Shown: positions 36,130 to 46,999, counted from the stretch's first letter. The stretch is DNA of 64,000 bases from Apostichopus japonicus (GCF_037975245.1 NC_092579.1:1369501-1433500), one strand, 5' to 3'. Notes: generated by a model from the letters alone, not told the origin. Numbers and translations: made by a program.

Positions 36130-36870
36130 GCAGGTCACTCCCTTTTCTAAAAAAAAAAAAAACGAGAAGAAAAATATAGAGAACGAGAAAGGCGTGAAGG
36201 AATAACAATAATTGATTAATAAGTATTTACGTAATGCTTGAGTGTACTTGCTCTTAAAATATGAAAGTGAGTTGCAGTTATGAATTTTAGGAGGAAGATT
36301 ATTCCAAGCTGTGGATGCTCGTACACGTGAGCTTTGCTTTAAAATATTATTGTTAAAACTTGGTACGTGGAGGCATCTAGACAAGGCTTGTATTTTGGTC
36401 ACGCGTGTCACAGTTAAAGGAGTATGTGGGTGCAAGATTGTGAATAATTCGGTAGGCAAATGTAGCTTCTTGAACGTGGATAAGATCGGTGAATTTCAAC
36501 AGACTGAGGGAAGAAAACAATATGCTAGTATGGTCATATGAGTTTACAGAAGAAATAAACCGGACAGCCTTCTTTTGACGTATGATAAGTCTGTTCAGGT
36601 GTGTTTAACTTGTTCCGGCCCAGACTGGACGACAGTCAGAAATGTGGGGCACGATTAGGGTAAGGTAAAGGGATGGAAGGATCTTCTTTATTAAGTAATG
36701 TTTTAATTTCGATAATAAACCTGTACATTGGACAACTTTCACACTAACAGAATCAATATGATGTTTCCATGTAAGGATGCAGTCAATACTAACACATAGC
36801 AACTTAATACGATCGACCTTTGCAGTGCCTCGCCTTTCATGGTAATATAAATGTCATTTAACACTTAATT
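36130..36870 (-). pseudogene. Non-LTR retrotransposon reverse transcriptase, C-terminal fragment
   Basis: Read on the minus strand, from high to low coordinate: VDRIKLLCVSIDCILTWKHH, then a helix and LIKKILPSLYLTLIVPHISD, CRPVWAG, then after a frameshift NRLIIRQKKAVRFISSVNSY with DHTSILFSSLSLLKFTDLIH, then a stop and a second frame with RVRASTAWNNLPPKIHNCNS and LSYFKSKYTQALRKYLL. This order (LGV-ID--LTW--HI, LY-SLI-PH--Y---VW, KK-VR-I, HT--LF--L-LLK--DL, WN-LP--I----SL--FK---K) is the post-catalytic thumb and C-terminus of CR1/L2/jockey-like LINEs. It is 5'-truncated and broken by at least two frame changes, so it is dead. A run of T/A at 36150-36164 and an AT tract mark its 3' end. Confidence 0.85.
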
Positions 36871-37464
36871 CATTTCCAAAACTAGACTTACTAAATAAAA
36901 TAAAATAAAATGTGTTTTCTTTACATTACGTGACAGCTTGTTAGCTGAAAAAGACACAAGGAAACAAATCAATAACAGCAGAGACTGGCTCAATACTGGA
37001 TAGGACAATAGTATATCATGCATAACAGTGTCATTTGACTACCTCGTGATTTCAAGCTTTCTTCAATACAACAGATTACATAAACCAGACTCACGCTTGT
37101 ATGTGTTAGATCTGGAAATATGGGTAATACTTAGACAAACCAGGCTAGCTATCAAAACAAACAAGAAACCAGGCATGTTTACTCTATATATGCTCTTGTG
37201 CATGAGTTGTATGTTTCATATTAATGATATTGAGTTCAAGTACCTGTTGTTAGCTCACACGGTGTCACTGATAACAACGTGTGTCTGATGACGGAGCACT
37301 GTCAGTTATAAATCAGATCAAACAGCATGGAATTAAGTTTTAAGAGTTTAAGAATTAAGTACCCCCCCCCCCCCACCCCCGAAAATATATCACTCAACAT
37401 TTGGGCAAAAGTTGTTGAAAATATATATTTTAACCAGTTCAAGCTGATAGTGATAGCTGGCCAT

Positions 37465-37466
<2 letters not shown>

Positions 37467-37545
<79 letters not shown>

Positions 37546-37572
37546 CATACATACATATATATATATATATAT
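37467..37572. repeat. AT microsatellite with an ACAT interruption
   Basis: (TA)n with four CATA units at about 37541-37556. Confidence 0.97.
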
Positions 37573-37612
37573 CACTGTTCTTGATTTTCCCACTCATTAC
37601 GATTTTATATAT
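37572..37612 (+). mobile_element. SINE body fragment
   Basis: TCACTGTTCTTGATTTTCCC and CTCATTACGATTTT match the body of SINE copy 1, followed by a TA tail. The head is missing; the preceding microsatellite probably replaced or expanded over it. Confidence 0.7.
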
Positions 37613-37753
37613 ATATTCATTTGCCTTTGTCATTTACCTCCATTTCATTAACATAAAGTCTGTTCAAAGTATCTCTTTCGAGATCCGGCTTTAAAGGAAT
37701 CACAAATGATTTTCGAGGTGGTTAGCATCATGTTTGATCCCTTGAGTAAGGCA

Positions 37754-37892
37754 AAATATGTCACCACAAACAGAACTAGTATTGTTCAGGTGACAAACGC
37801 CTACAGTGGAATTACGACCTTCCTTACCGGTTTAGAACCTCTGGACATACAATCAGCGTCCATGGCCTAGTTGGTTAGGGTGTCCGCGTACA
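37754..37892 (+). mobile_element. tRNA-derived SINE, copy 2 (truncated)
   Basis: Leader and head match copy 1 (TGTCACCACAAACAGAACTA, CTTACCGGTTTAGAACCTCT, GGCCTAGTTGGTTAGGGTGT) but the match stops at the anticodon stem (CCGCGTACAAATA). No body follows. Confidence 0.78.
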
Positions 37893-37932
37893 AATATATC
37901 TAGAGAAGTTCAATAAAGTAATAGTCGCAACC

Positions 37933-38872
37933 CAGTCGCGGATCCAATGGGACGCAAGGGAGGGGGGGGGGGGTTGGTTAAATAAAAACCCGGTAAAGTG
38001 TAGGCCTATGACGCTGTATTATACAACAGTAAAATGACATTTTTATATGTTCATGAAAATGTCCTTTCAATAATGAATGGTAATTTAGGCCTCTATATCT
38101 GGTAGGTCTGATATGATATACGCACAACTTCGAGAATTGGCGAAGAGGACTTGAAGAGACTGTTCAGTCAGGCAGTGCGAGTAGATGGCCGAGACAGCAC
38201 AGTGCTCCCTTCAAATACCACGTTTTGCTGGGCGCCAAACCCTCAGTCTGATAATACCGATACTTATCATGGGAGAACTATATTTATCCCATTCATAGAC
38301 AGTCTGTTCACACAACTACATGTGCTCGGTGCGTAGGTCGGTTACGTGCCCCAAAAAAGCTTGTGGCATACGCCACCTTAGCCTTTGTTAAGGCGTATCG
38401 GCCACTTTTTCTCTGCGCTGCGTCGATCCTTACTGTTCATCACGCTATGAGCGATTTCGTTTCTGTGATTGCTCTTGTGTGTGATTCGGTCCTCCTGTGA
38501 TCGCGCCGGCCTCTATGTATTATTATTCGTTGTTATATGTGCCGAATATGCCGTTTATAATCCAATCATAAGCCAACGTAATTATTCGCGCGCGCAGTAA
38601 TGTTTGGATCTTTTCTTGCCATGATACGTCACTTATGCTACAAATCGCGTGCAATCATTGAGTTTTCAGTTATCAACTTATGTTACCACTGATAAATGCA
38701 CACACTCGGATTTTTCCCGATCCTTGCCCTTTTTACGGATACATGGTCATACTTACTGTCTAGCCTATTCCGAAATTGTAGAATGGTCACACTTCATAAT
38801 AATGCTCGCAGTTTCGGACTTCGCCCTCACAAAGGGAACTCCCCTTGTTGTAAAACCCTGGATCCGCGCCTG
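37933..38872. mobile_element. DNA transposon with CAGKCGCGGATCC ends and 5-bp target duplication
   Basis: The left end CAGTCGCGGATCCA and the right end TGGATCCGCGCCTG (wobble at one position) are inverted. CAACC flanks both sides (37928-37932 and 38873-38877). The 940-bp interior has a G run near the left end and a GCGCGCGC patch, but no transposase frame. Same end type and target length as the element starting at 28830. Confidence 0.65.
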
Positions 38873-38879
38873 CAACCGG

Positions 38880-39915
38880 CATCAGCATGTTTCATACGGC
38901 TAGTGTAGTATTTTCGAAAATTCGGGCAAACAATTTCTGCCCCCCCCCCCCCCTCCAACCAGCCAAATTGGGACGTTCCCGTACACCTATGACGTAGTGT
39001 GTAAGTTCACGTCTTCGTTAACATGTTTATTCGTATCAATTAAATTCTATGACTGTTGGCCTATTATTTGTTATATAAGGTTTTGATTGGCCTATTAATT
39101 GTTATATAAGGTATTGATTGGCCTATTAATTGTTATATAAGGTATGATTTATTTTATTTATAAAATTAGTCTCCTCTCTCGACTTGAGAAAGATTAATCA
39201 TTGTTATCAGTGATTCCAATAAATAATCTTTCATTACTGGAGAGAATAAGCTCATGAATATTTACTTCTATGCAAATTATCCGAGGTAGAGCTAATGGAA
39301 TGATAGTCGCGATCAAATGCAAGAACCGTGTCTCTAACGCTGAGTGTATATAATTACACGCTATAGTCATTATCTGTTGTCACATGATCATTTGTCCAAA
39401 GCTGTTATACCAGTATATTAAAAATTAATATTGTGATTAAGCTTAATGATTGAAAAGTTTGCTTCAATAATTCCTTGGCTGCCACCTTTATTGACTATGA
39501 CAATTTTTTTGTCTCAAAAATCTCAATCAGTATATGAATTCTAATTCGTCAAGGTTTTGTTTAAGGCTCTAGTGGTACCGGTAATGAAGTTAATGTACTG
39601 TGATCACAAATAATTGGTTATTGATTAGATTTCAAATATCTCTGCTCTTTTAAAACAGGCTGAAAGCCTTATTTACATTCTGTGTCGGATTTATGGAACA
39701 ACCATTTTTGTGTTTGACATTAAAAAATGCATGATATAAAAATTGTATAAAAAGATAGTTGATATATTTCGAACCAACCATTGTAATTGGCATTCAAATT
39801 TATTATATATAAACAAAAAGAAATAAAAAAAAATTCTCATATCTTGTCAGGCTATAGAATTCACCTTTCTTGTGTACTTGCTTTATATAGACTAAAATTC
39901 TTTAACTTTTCAGAT
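38880..39915. other. AT-rich DNA with a small tandem repeat
   Basis: Three direct units of TTGGCCTATTAATTGTTATA plus TAAGGTATTGA lie at 39056-39145. A C run (38940-38952) followed by GCCAAATTGGGACGTTCCCG and TACACCTATG resembles a transposon right end. No gene seen. Confidence 0.55.
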
Positions 39916-39918
39916 ATA

Positions 39919-39958
39919 CACTGATCGTATGGCCAGAGGTTCGCAACCAGTAAAGGGA
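39919..39958 (-). mobile_element. SINE leader fragment
   Basis: On the minus strand this reads CCCTTTACTGGTTGCGAACC then TCTGGCCATACGATCAG, matching the leader of SINE copy 1. Only about 40 bases. Confidence 0.6.
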
Positions 39959-40181
39959 TATAGCTATTCCTCTATATACCTAACCACCTACTATACTTAT
40001 TAAATAACGCTATATTCCTGTGTGTTTTTTTTTTGGTATCCTATATAATAATCTAGAGATCAATCAATGCGCTTTCCATATCGACATCATATGATTTGTG
40101 AATCCAACATCCTGCACATCTCCGCAGTTACTTTGAACATAATTCTGTTAGATACAATGGAATTAAACGACCAAGGCAAAT

Positions 40182-40346
40182 CCTTTTATATATATTTGAA
40201 ACGCACTGAGTTGAACAATCTAGAACAGTGGAAAAGGCTTCAAGCTTCAAGCTTTTGGCACCGGGATTCGAACCCTGGCCTCCCATTCTATATGTGGTCA
40301 CCATATCCAACTGATTGTATGTCAAAGGTTCGAAACCAGTAAAGGG
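40182..40346 (-). mobile_element. tRNA-derived SINE, copy 3 (minus strand)
   Basis: On the minus strand: CTGGTTTCGAACCTTTGACA, ATACAATCAGTTGGATATGG, a head with GTGACCACATATAGAATGGG then AGGCCAGGGTTCGAATCCCG, then GAAGC repeats and a body with CCACTGTTCTAGATTGTTCA and a TATATATA tail. The order matches copy 1 throughout. The anticodon stem has two mismatches, while the loop triplet ATA is conserved. Confidence 0.78.
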
Positions 40347-42354
40347 AGATCGTTAATTCACTGAAACAATGTTGTTTGAAGAAAAGATTACAGTCGAAAA
40401 GTAAATGTCAGTAAGCTATGATTTCTGTAACTTTTACGTCACTGCTTGTTATCCAATTACCGGAAATGAGTTCAAACTTAAAGTTATATCTTTTCTTAAA
40501 CTCTTTGTCCCCTTTAAGTAATTCGACTGCAATATATCTATATATAGATGTTTTATATTAACATTTTTATTAACGAGGCTACACTAATGTTTTGAACAAC
40601 TTTTGCCGAATTTTGAGTCCCCCTGAAATTTTGAGATAAAAGAGACTGGCAATCTATGTTATATCGCGAAGTTTTCACGATATTTAGAAATATCCAGGCA
40701 TGAGGCGTTGACGATTCGGATAAGAATCGGAACGATTCGGGAGAGAATCGAAGAAAAATCGGGCAAGCGACCGTGTTTTAAATGCTTCACGGTAATTGTT
40801 TTTAAATTTTAAACTGTGAATTTCCTTTTTCTTCTCCCGAAGTTGCCCGAATATTTCAACAACTTTTGCCAGACTTTTGAGTCCACTAAAATGTTTTCTC
40901 GGGGGGGGGGGGGGGCGCAGTCCGCCCCTCCCAACTCCGTACGCCCATAGCTGTTGACATTAAAACAAATGGCATCATTAGATCAGGTAAATAGCTTCAA
41001 CATTTTAGATTCAGCATCCGCAAAGCAATCTTCATTACAGAAAATAAGTAATGCAATGAATAAAGCAAATAAAAATATTAATAATAATAATAATAATGAG
41101 CACATGTGGCTGGATGACGTCATATTTAGACTTGCTCAAGTCTTAGGCCTTTTCTGTGAAAAGGACGTTAAATCTGTGATATCATCCAAATGGAATAAAA
41201 CATTTCTTAGCTGATTGGGGAAGTTATTCTTCGCAGAATAATGATGTTAAGGTTTGTGACTCCTGCATGTGAGGAAAGTTGATTCTGCTAAGAGTGTGTT
41301 CACGATACCGCTATGTGATTAATATTAAATATTCAGCGAACTGGTAAACTGTTAATGACCTTCAACTAGTTTTCGGTTTGGAAATCACACATTGAAGGAA
41401 ATCTACAAAAACATAGTAAACGATAACACGTTAAACAACCTGCAAGAACTTACTAAAAAACTTATATTTCAATCAAAGAGGTATTGTCAAATCTTCAAAT
41501 ATCAAACGCAAAGATTGGAGATCCAGGTTTTTTTTTCAGGAGGGGCGGGTGTACGGGGAGGGGCATGTGAAAGACGAACATGAGATACCCAACTTTTGTA
41601 AAAAGTAAATGCGATTCCCATGCATACAGGTTTTCCTTTTTTCTATATGAGGTACTGAAATAATGTGCTCATCTTAATATGTTAGTTAAATGTTTAAACC
41701 TTGTATTGGCTAGATTCCAACGTTAACGTTGTAATGAATATCACATCTTCATATTATGATGCAACCAATGTTTGTAAGAAATTGTAAACAAACTTGGATG
41801 AACAGAACGTAAACCCCTTTTCACTCCCGCCTCTACGACATCATGCACACGTAACTGATTTCGTCAATTCAACTTTCATAGAAAAGTGATATAAATTCAA
41901 CAATTTATCTCTAAAGATAGACATTTTAAGAACGGAAATAAAATCCACCAGACTAATGAGACCTTTATTTACTTGATATGGAGCCAAAACAGTTTTACCT
42001 TGGAATATTTTCCAATTTTAACTATATAGATGGATGAATTCCAAAAAAAAAAAAAAACTGTTTCATGGTAAAGTTTTAGTGTCTTTGTTGTTAGTTAATT
42101 AATATAGCATTGGTAGAAGTATAATTTTAATTTCTTGATAAGAAATATTATATTACAGTGAAGGATCTTGGATTTGAATTATTCAAGAGTCCTTTAATAG
42201 ATGTTTACATAAAATAGAGATTAATGGATTTACTCGTCACGGAATCCGTAACTTAGTGAATGAATACAGTATTAATTCGGTCAAATAAGATTACATTATT
42301 AACGCACGCTAAATTTACACGCGTCGTCACTATAGGCAAACCCAATTTCTCAAA
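40347..42354. other. AT-rich DNA, no gene supported
   Basis: Contains a G run (40901-40914) followed by CTCCGTACGCCCATAG, which looks like a transposon end. An 86-codon open frame at 40954-41214 includes an asparagine run from (AAT)n and has no recognisable family. Confidence 0.45.
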
Positions 42355-42596
42355 GTACTGTAACCGAACTTGCATAGTATTTAAGCTTTGAGGGCTATTC
42401 TTTAAGCTGTATAAACTGTTTACGTAATGTTATGATTCTATGTCGGGAAATCCCCGTTAAGTTGTTTACTATGACGTAAGTAATCGTGCACCTGGCCTCT
42501 CGGTCTCCGGAAGTCTGGTGACTGCAACACTAAGGCGGTGTTCTTTGAAGTAGTAACTTTCTCACGCGCGTAAACTTAAGCCATTGTTCAGGCTAG

Positions 42597-42605
42597 TATA
42601 AAAGG
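42597..42605 (+). promoter_or_regulatory. TATA box of the solo LTR
   Basis: TATAAAAGG, followed within 40 bases by GCAGCGAGGGACTCTTTGCC. It is placed 238 bases into the LTR, as expected for a U3 promoter. Confidence 0.65.
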
Positions 42606-43129
42606 AGCTGTTGGTACGTGCAGCGAGGGACTCTTTGCCAAAATATCACAAGACGTCTACGTACGGTACGTTATCATATCATTTACTATTATCCAAGTTG
42701 GTAGGTTTCTAATACCACGGCACCGTGTATAACTGTTCTTAGATATTGTAAGCGCTCAGAATATTATTGGATACATTTGTGAGTTGTATAAATTGTTAGC
42801 AAACTGCACTATTGCACTGAGGGAGATTACGCCCAATTATTTAGGAGTAACGTTATTGACCGATTGTTATCATTTTACGTTATTCAGTAGCGCTCTGAAC
42901 TACGTGACAATGTGTGTACTTTAGTAGAGATCAGTATTCTGCCGTGATTGTATATTTTCAGTTAGTCCGTAAGTAGGAATATAAGTGAATAGCCTAGGTC
43001 AGATATTTGCCATATACGTTACTGCCATTTAGTCAATCGATTGGTTCTTAGTATATTTGTATCTGTTAACGGTATTGCAGACACCGTTTAGTTAACCCTA
43101 TAGCTTTGAATCTGTTTACATATTTAGAG

Positions 43130-43372
43130 CCTGCGTTTGGCGTTCCGTTTATCGCCGTGTTATACGTTGCGTTATACGCTGCGTGTGGCGCCGCGTTGGA
43201 CGTCGCGTTGGACGTTGCGTTGGGCGCCGCGTTTTACGTTGCGTTCCGCGCTGCGTTGGACGCCGCGTTGTACGTTGCGTTATACGCTGCGTGTGGCGCC
43301 GCGTTGGACGCTGCGTTGGGCGTTGCGTTTAGTGCCGTGTTCTACGCTGCGTTTAGACGCCGCGTTTAGGAA
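43130..43372 (+). repeat. 12-bp GC-rich repeat inside the LTR
   Basis: About 20 degenerate units such as GCGTTGGACGCC and GCGTTATACGCT, each built on GCGTT-NACGCY, a self-complementary frame. Being a multiple of three it stays open in more than one frame: 43106-43369 reads as ALDAALYVALYA-type repeats (87 codons) and a second frame reads as TLRWTLRV-type repeats. It stands out from the AT-rich surroundings. Confidence 0.85.
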
Positions 43373-43441
43373 TTGCGTTAACCTTTACGTTATGCGTAAT
43401 GTAAGGATATTTAATGAACCTAAGTGTAAGTCGGAGGTCTG

Positions 43442-43447
43442 AATAAA
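43442..43447 (+). terminator. Polyadenylation signal of the solo LTR
   Basis: AATAAA about 120 bases before the LTR end, consistent with the R/U5 border. Confidence 0.55.
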
Positions 43448-43570
43448 CGGTACCACTGTGCCACGGGCACTTTATCATCCTCTTCATTGTCATCTTTCTG
43501 TCGAGACTCTCTTCCGCCAACCCCATCATTTAAGACTGCCCCACCAGACAGGGAAGTGACGTTACAGTAC

Positions 43571-44590
43571 TTTTGCCTTTGTTATTGGACGATGTATGGC
43601 TGGGAATAGCACAACTTTTTACTTAAATTTAATTGGGTTGGACATCATTATTATCTCACTTTTTGTGATAAGTAATTAGGAAGTTCTAAATATTACTTCC
43701 CTTGCGGCTCAGTTGATTCCTCCAGTGTATTCCTGAGAGGATAAAAGTATCTCAGTTGAGGATAACTACTTTGAGAGCGGCAGTGAATCTTTCAGGGAAA
43801 ATGCTGATAACCTTTAACCTCTTAAGGACCTTTCTTTTCCCTCTTGTCCAATTCCATTTTCCGCGTTTTTTTTCATGTTCGTGATTCTAATAATATCATT
43901 CCTTCCTCGGTCGTTTTAGTTTTCTAGGTATAATAGAGATGAAGGTTTTTGGATGAATCTCTTACTTAAGCTTGCTCGCCTTAAAAGCCTTCATTTGTGG
44001 TCTGATAAGGACTTAACCCCACGGCTAGGAATATTATCGTCAATAAAAGTTTTTTGGTAATCATCTGGTTACCTGTTCCTGACAGTTCCTGGCAGAACTG
44101 CAAAATAGTCTTGTTGACTGGAAAGTGAACCCAAATCAAAGTAACGATGGGCAATTTAGAGCTACCCATGTGGAAATGGTTTTAAATGGGAACATCGCTA
44201 TGAAAGTATTTAATATTATTTCTTTTAAATAACGCGGTCTCCTTTACCTACTCTCTTTAAGTTACCTTGTGATATGGCATACAAGCAAACAAACAATGAA
44301 TGTACTGGGCGGGGGGAGGGGAGGGCGGGGTGGGGGCCGGGAATACAATTTACACATTATAAAGAAAAGTAGCATACGATGTGTAAATTGAGGATGCTAG
44401 ACCTAAATATAGGACTGAGGACTGTCATTCTTGGGCTGGGCTACGGAGCCCTGCGGAAGAATATAAGATACAGAATATTGTTTTCTTATTTTCATAATAT
44501 ACCTAAGAAACCATACATGATGGTTTCCAGACCCGAACTGAATCTCGACGACGCCTCTGCGGCTAAGAATGTCAGTTATTATCTAATTCT

Positions 44591-44633
<43 letters not shown>

Positions 44634-45417
44634 ACGAATTGTTATTTCTGTTACGGAACCGGTGTCTAAATTCGTTTTCTTCTGAACTTCGGAGGAACCG
44701 CGTGTAGCGAATAGCCAGCACTTTTACACAGAGGAAGTAGATGAGGCCTGCAGAATTTAACTTCCCAGTACAGCGCTCTATCGTCTGAACCAACTCTCTA
44801 CCATTTGTAAGTAAATGTACAATCTTATATAGAATTAAGCCACTACTCGACACAGGTTGGACTGGTTGCCTCTCTTTTATATTTTCTTTCCTAGAAATCG
44901 TCCCTTCTTTTTATTCATCAGAGACATTCAGCCTGAGAAAAGATTAACTATGCTTTGCCAAAATAGGTGGTAGAGTAACTCGCCCTATCTTACAATATCC
45001 AAGCAATGACTTGCGCAAAGGGTGCCAACGTTATAGTAACGCGGTTTCGACGAAATACTGATCTTATCGTCGAAATGTCTTTCATTTTCACATATATGCA
45101 TATATAGAAATACTTGAAGCACCAGAATAGCTCGAATTTTGTGGACGAAAAAATATCAGTTGAAATGATTTACAACTCATACAACTATCATAGCCGCGGC
45201 TTACACAGTTGTTCTTACTTTTTGAAAAATAATTCTAGCACGTACCCAATTGTTGTACAATCTAACGTTAGGCCCTTAACAAAGGGCACTAAGCCTATAG
45301 CCGTCAAAATTGTTCACCATGTTAATTTTGATTAGACCTAGATGTAGGGGAGACGGCTTTACAAAAATTATTTGGGTCCCTGGGGAACAGGCACTGAACC
45401 GGGTACGCTGACTTGGA
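43571..45417. other. No gene supported
   Basis: AT-rich except for a G-rich tract at 44308-44340. A pure TA microsatellite lies at 44594-44632. Short open frames are unremarkable. Confidence 0.5.
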
Positions 45418-45423
45418 GGGGCG

Positions 45424-46966
45424 TATGGCAAGCCGTTTTAACATTTACCTCGCAATTCGACTTAAGTCGAATACATTTCACTTAACTGGAATTCAATTAA
45501 TACTATTTAACTTAAGTGGAATTCTATTTCACTTAAGTGGAATACCATTCCACTTAATTGTATTTTACTTAAGCTGAATTCATCAACTTGTCACTGCATT
45601 TTACTTAAGCTAAATTCTATTTCACTTAAGTGGAATTGCATTCCACTTAAGTGAAATTGTATTCCACTTAAGTGGAAATGCATTTCACTTAAGTGGAATT
45701 GTATTCTACTTAAGTGGAATACAATTCCACTTAAGTGGAATGTCCTGTCTATTTCACTTAAGTGGAATACAATTCCACTTAAGTGGAAATGCATTCCACT
45801 TAAGTGAAATGTGATTGGATAGTCTATTTCACTTAAGTGGAATGTGATTGGCTAGTCTATTCCACTTAAGTGGAATGTGATTGGCTAGTACATTTACCGC
45901 CAAACTTTGCCCATGCCTTTGCGCGCCATTATAAACAACTTGCCGCGATACGTGTACGTACGTACGTGGTGTCGATATGTGCACAATGAAAATCGGCTGT
46001 CCATCGGGATCCAGCTAGCACTTAACATCCGTGCAAGGTGTGTACGTACGTACCTGACCTGGTACCTGACGAATACCATTACCAAAATAATGCCATGGCA
46101 AATACATTATAAGTGGTTGGAGCTACAGCCGAAAACGCATTGACAAGGGCAAGAAAACGTTTTACTTTTTGTAGATTTTGGGTTTTGGTTGGAATCTTTT
46201 ATTTCGTCAAAAGTTTCACTATCTAAAGTTACGAATTCTGCCTATGTTACTTAAACAAGATGTAAGTCGCCTCTGTTGTGCATCATACTGATTGTTCCCA
46301 TGTGCAAGTGAGGAAACAACACTTCGAATTGTGTCTCTAACAACAACAATTATTTGATCGCATTCCAGCAATGTTAGATGTGAATGATTAGCCATAGCCA
46401 TGATGTACACGTGCAACGAGGATCGACTAAATCATCATATGTGATGAGCAATTGAATGCGTTACGACGAACATTACCCTAAATTGTATTTATATGTAAGC
46501 CACATATCAACATTTCCACTTAAGTGGAATTGTATTTTACTTAAGCAGAATAGAATTCCACTTAAGTGAAATTGACGCCCAAAAGATGTTATTCCACTTA
46601 AGTGAAATTGTATTCCACTTAAGTGGAATACAATTCCACTTAAGTGGAAATGCAATCCACTTAAGTGGAATTGTATTTCACTTAAGTGGAAATGCATTCC
46701 ACTTAAGTGGAATTGTATTCCACTTAAGTGAAATAGATGGGCTATTTAGCTTAAGTGGAATACAATTCCACTTAAGTGGAATGCAATTCCACTTAAGTGG
46801 AATTCATTTCCACTTAAGTGAAATAGAAATGTCCATTTCTACTTAAGTGAAATTGAATTCCACTTAAGTGGAATTCCATTTCACTTAAGTAGAATGTATT
46901 CCACTTAAGTGGAATGTATTCGACTTAAGTCTAATTGCGAGGTAAATGTTAAAACGGCTTGCCATA
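45424..46966. mobile_element. Palindrome-array element with CCACTTAAGTGG arms
   Basis: Termini TATGGCAAGCCGTTTTAACA and TGTTAAAACGGCTTGCCATA are inverted repeats that continue through TTTACCTCGCAATTCGACTT. GGGGCG flanks both sides (45418-45423 and 46967-46972), a 6-bp target duplication. Each arm is an array of short perfect palindromes around CTTAAG, mostly ATTCCACTTAAGTGGAAT, separated by ATTGTATT, ACA or ATGC spacers. By hand count there are about 16 CTTAAG in the left arm and 19 in the right. The middle (about 45895-46505) is not repetitive. The structure is that of a non-autonomous DNA transposon, but I do not recognise the family. Confidence 0.85.
46219..46416 (-). CDS. Small open frame in the core of the palindrome-array element
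   Basis: 65 codons on the minus strand from ATG at 46416, with three in-frame methionines at the start (MHVYIMAMANHS), then HLTLLECDQIIVVVRDTIRS, VVSSLAHGNNQYDAQQRRLT and SCLSNIGRIRNF. Composition is protein-like (mixed hydrophobic and polar, helical) and unlike the repeats around it. A donor-like GTAACT occurs near its 3' end, so it might be a captured first exon. No family is recognised and no expression evidence exists. An overlapping-region frame on the plus strand (45907-46143, 78 codons) is less convincing. Confidence 0.25.
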   Translation of the reverse strand: MHVYIMAMANHSHLTLLECDQIIVVVRDTIRSVVSSLAHGNNQYDAQQRRLTSCLSNIGRIRNFR

Positions 46967-46999
46967 GGGGCGCCGACAATGTAAGGAGGTGCACAATAC

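Larger units (their letters stand above)
42359..43566 (+). mobile_element. Solo LTR with 4-bp target duplication
   Basis: Starts TGTAACCGAAC and ends GACGTTACA, so the 6-bp terminal inversion TGTAAC/GTTACA and the TG...CA rule hold. GTAC flanks both sides (42355-42358 and 43567-43570). Inside are a TATA box (TATAAAAGG, 42597), a likely start about 30 bases later, and AATAAA at 43442, about 120 bases before the end, giving U3, R and U5 in the expected order. The 1,208-bp length and 4-bp duplication fit a Ty3/gypsy-type LTR. No primer-binding site or internal coding region follows, so it is solo. The region after 42630 contains a 12-bp GC-rich repeat. Confidence 0.8.

Noticed and set aside
36311-36541. 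Plus-strand 76-codon frame
   Set aside because: Antisense shadow of the minus-strand LINE reverse transcriptase.
40954-41214. 86-codon frame with an asparagine run
   Set aside because: The asparagine run is an (AAT)n microsatellite, and the remainder has no recognisable family.
45591-46846. Frames reading FHLSGIQFHLSG repeats on both strands
   Set aside because: Translations of the CCACTTAAGTGG palindrome array; open on both strands because the unit is its own complement.
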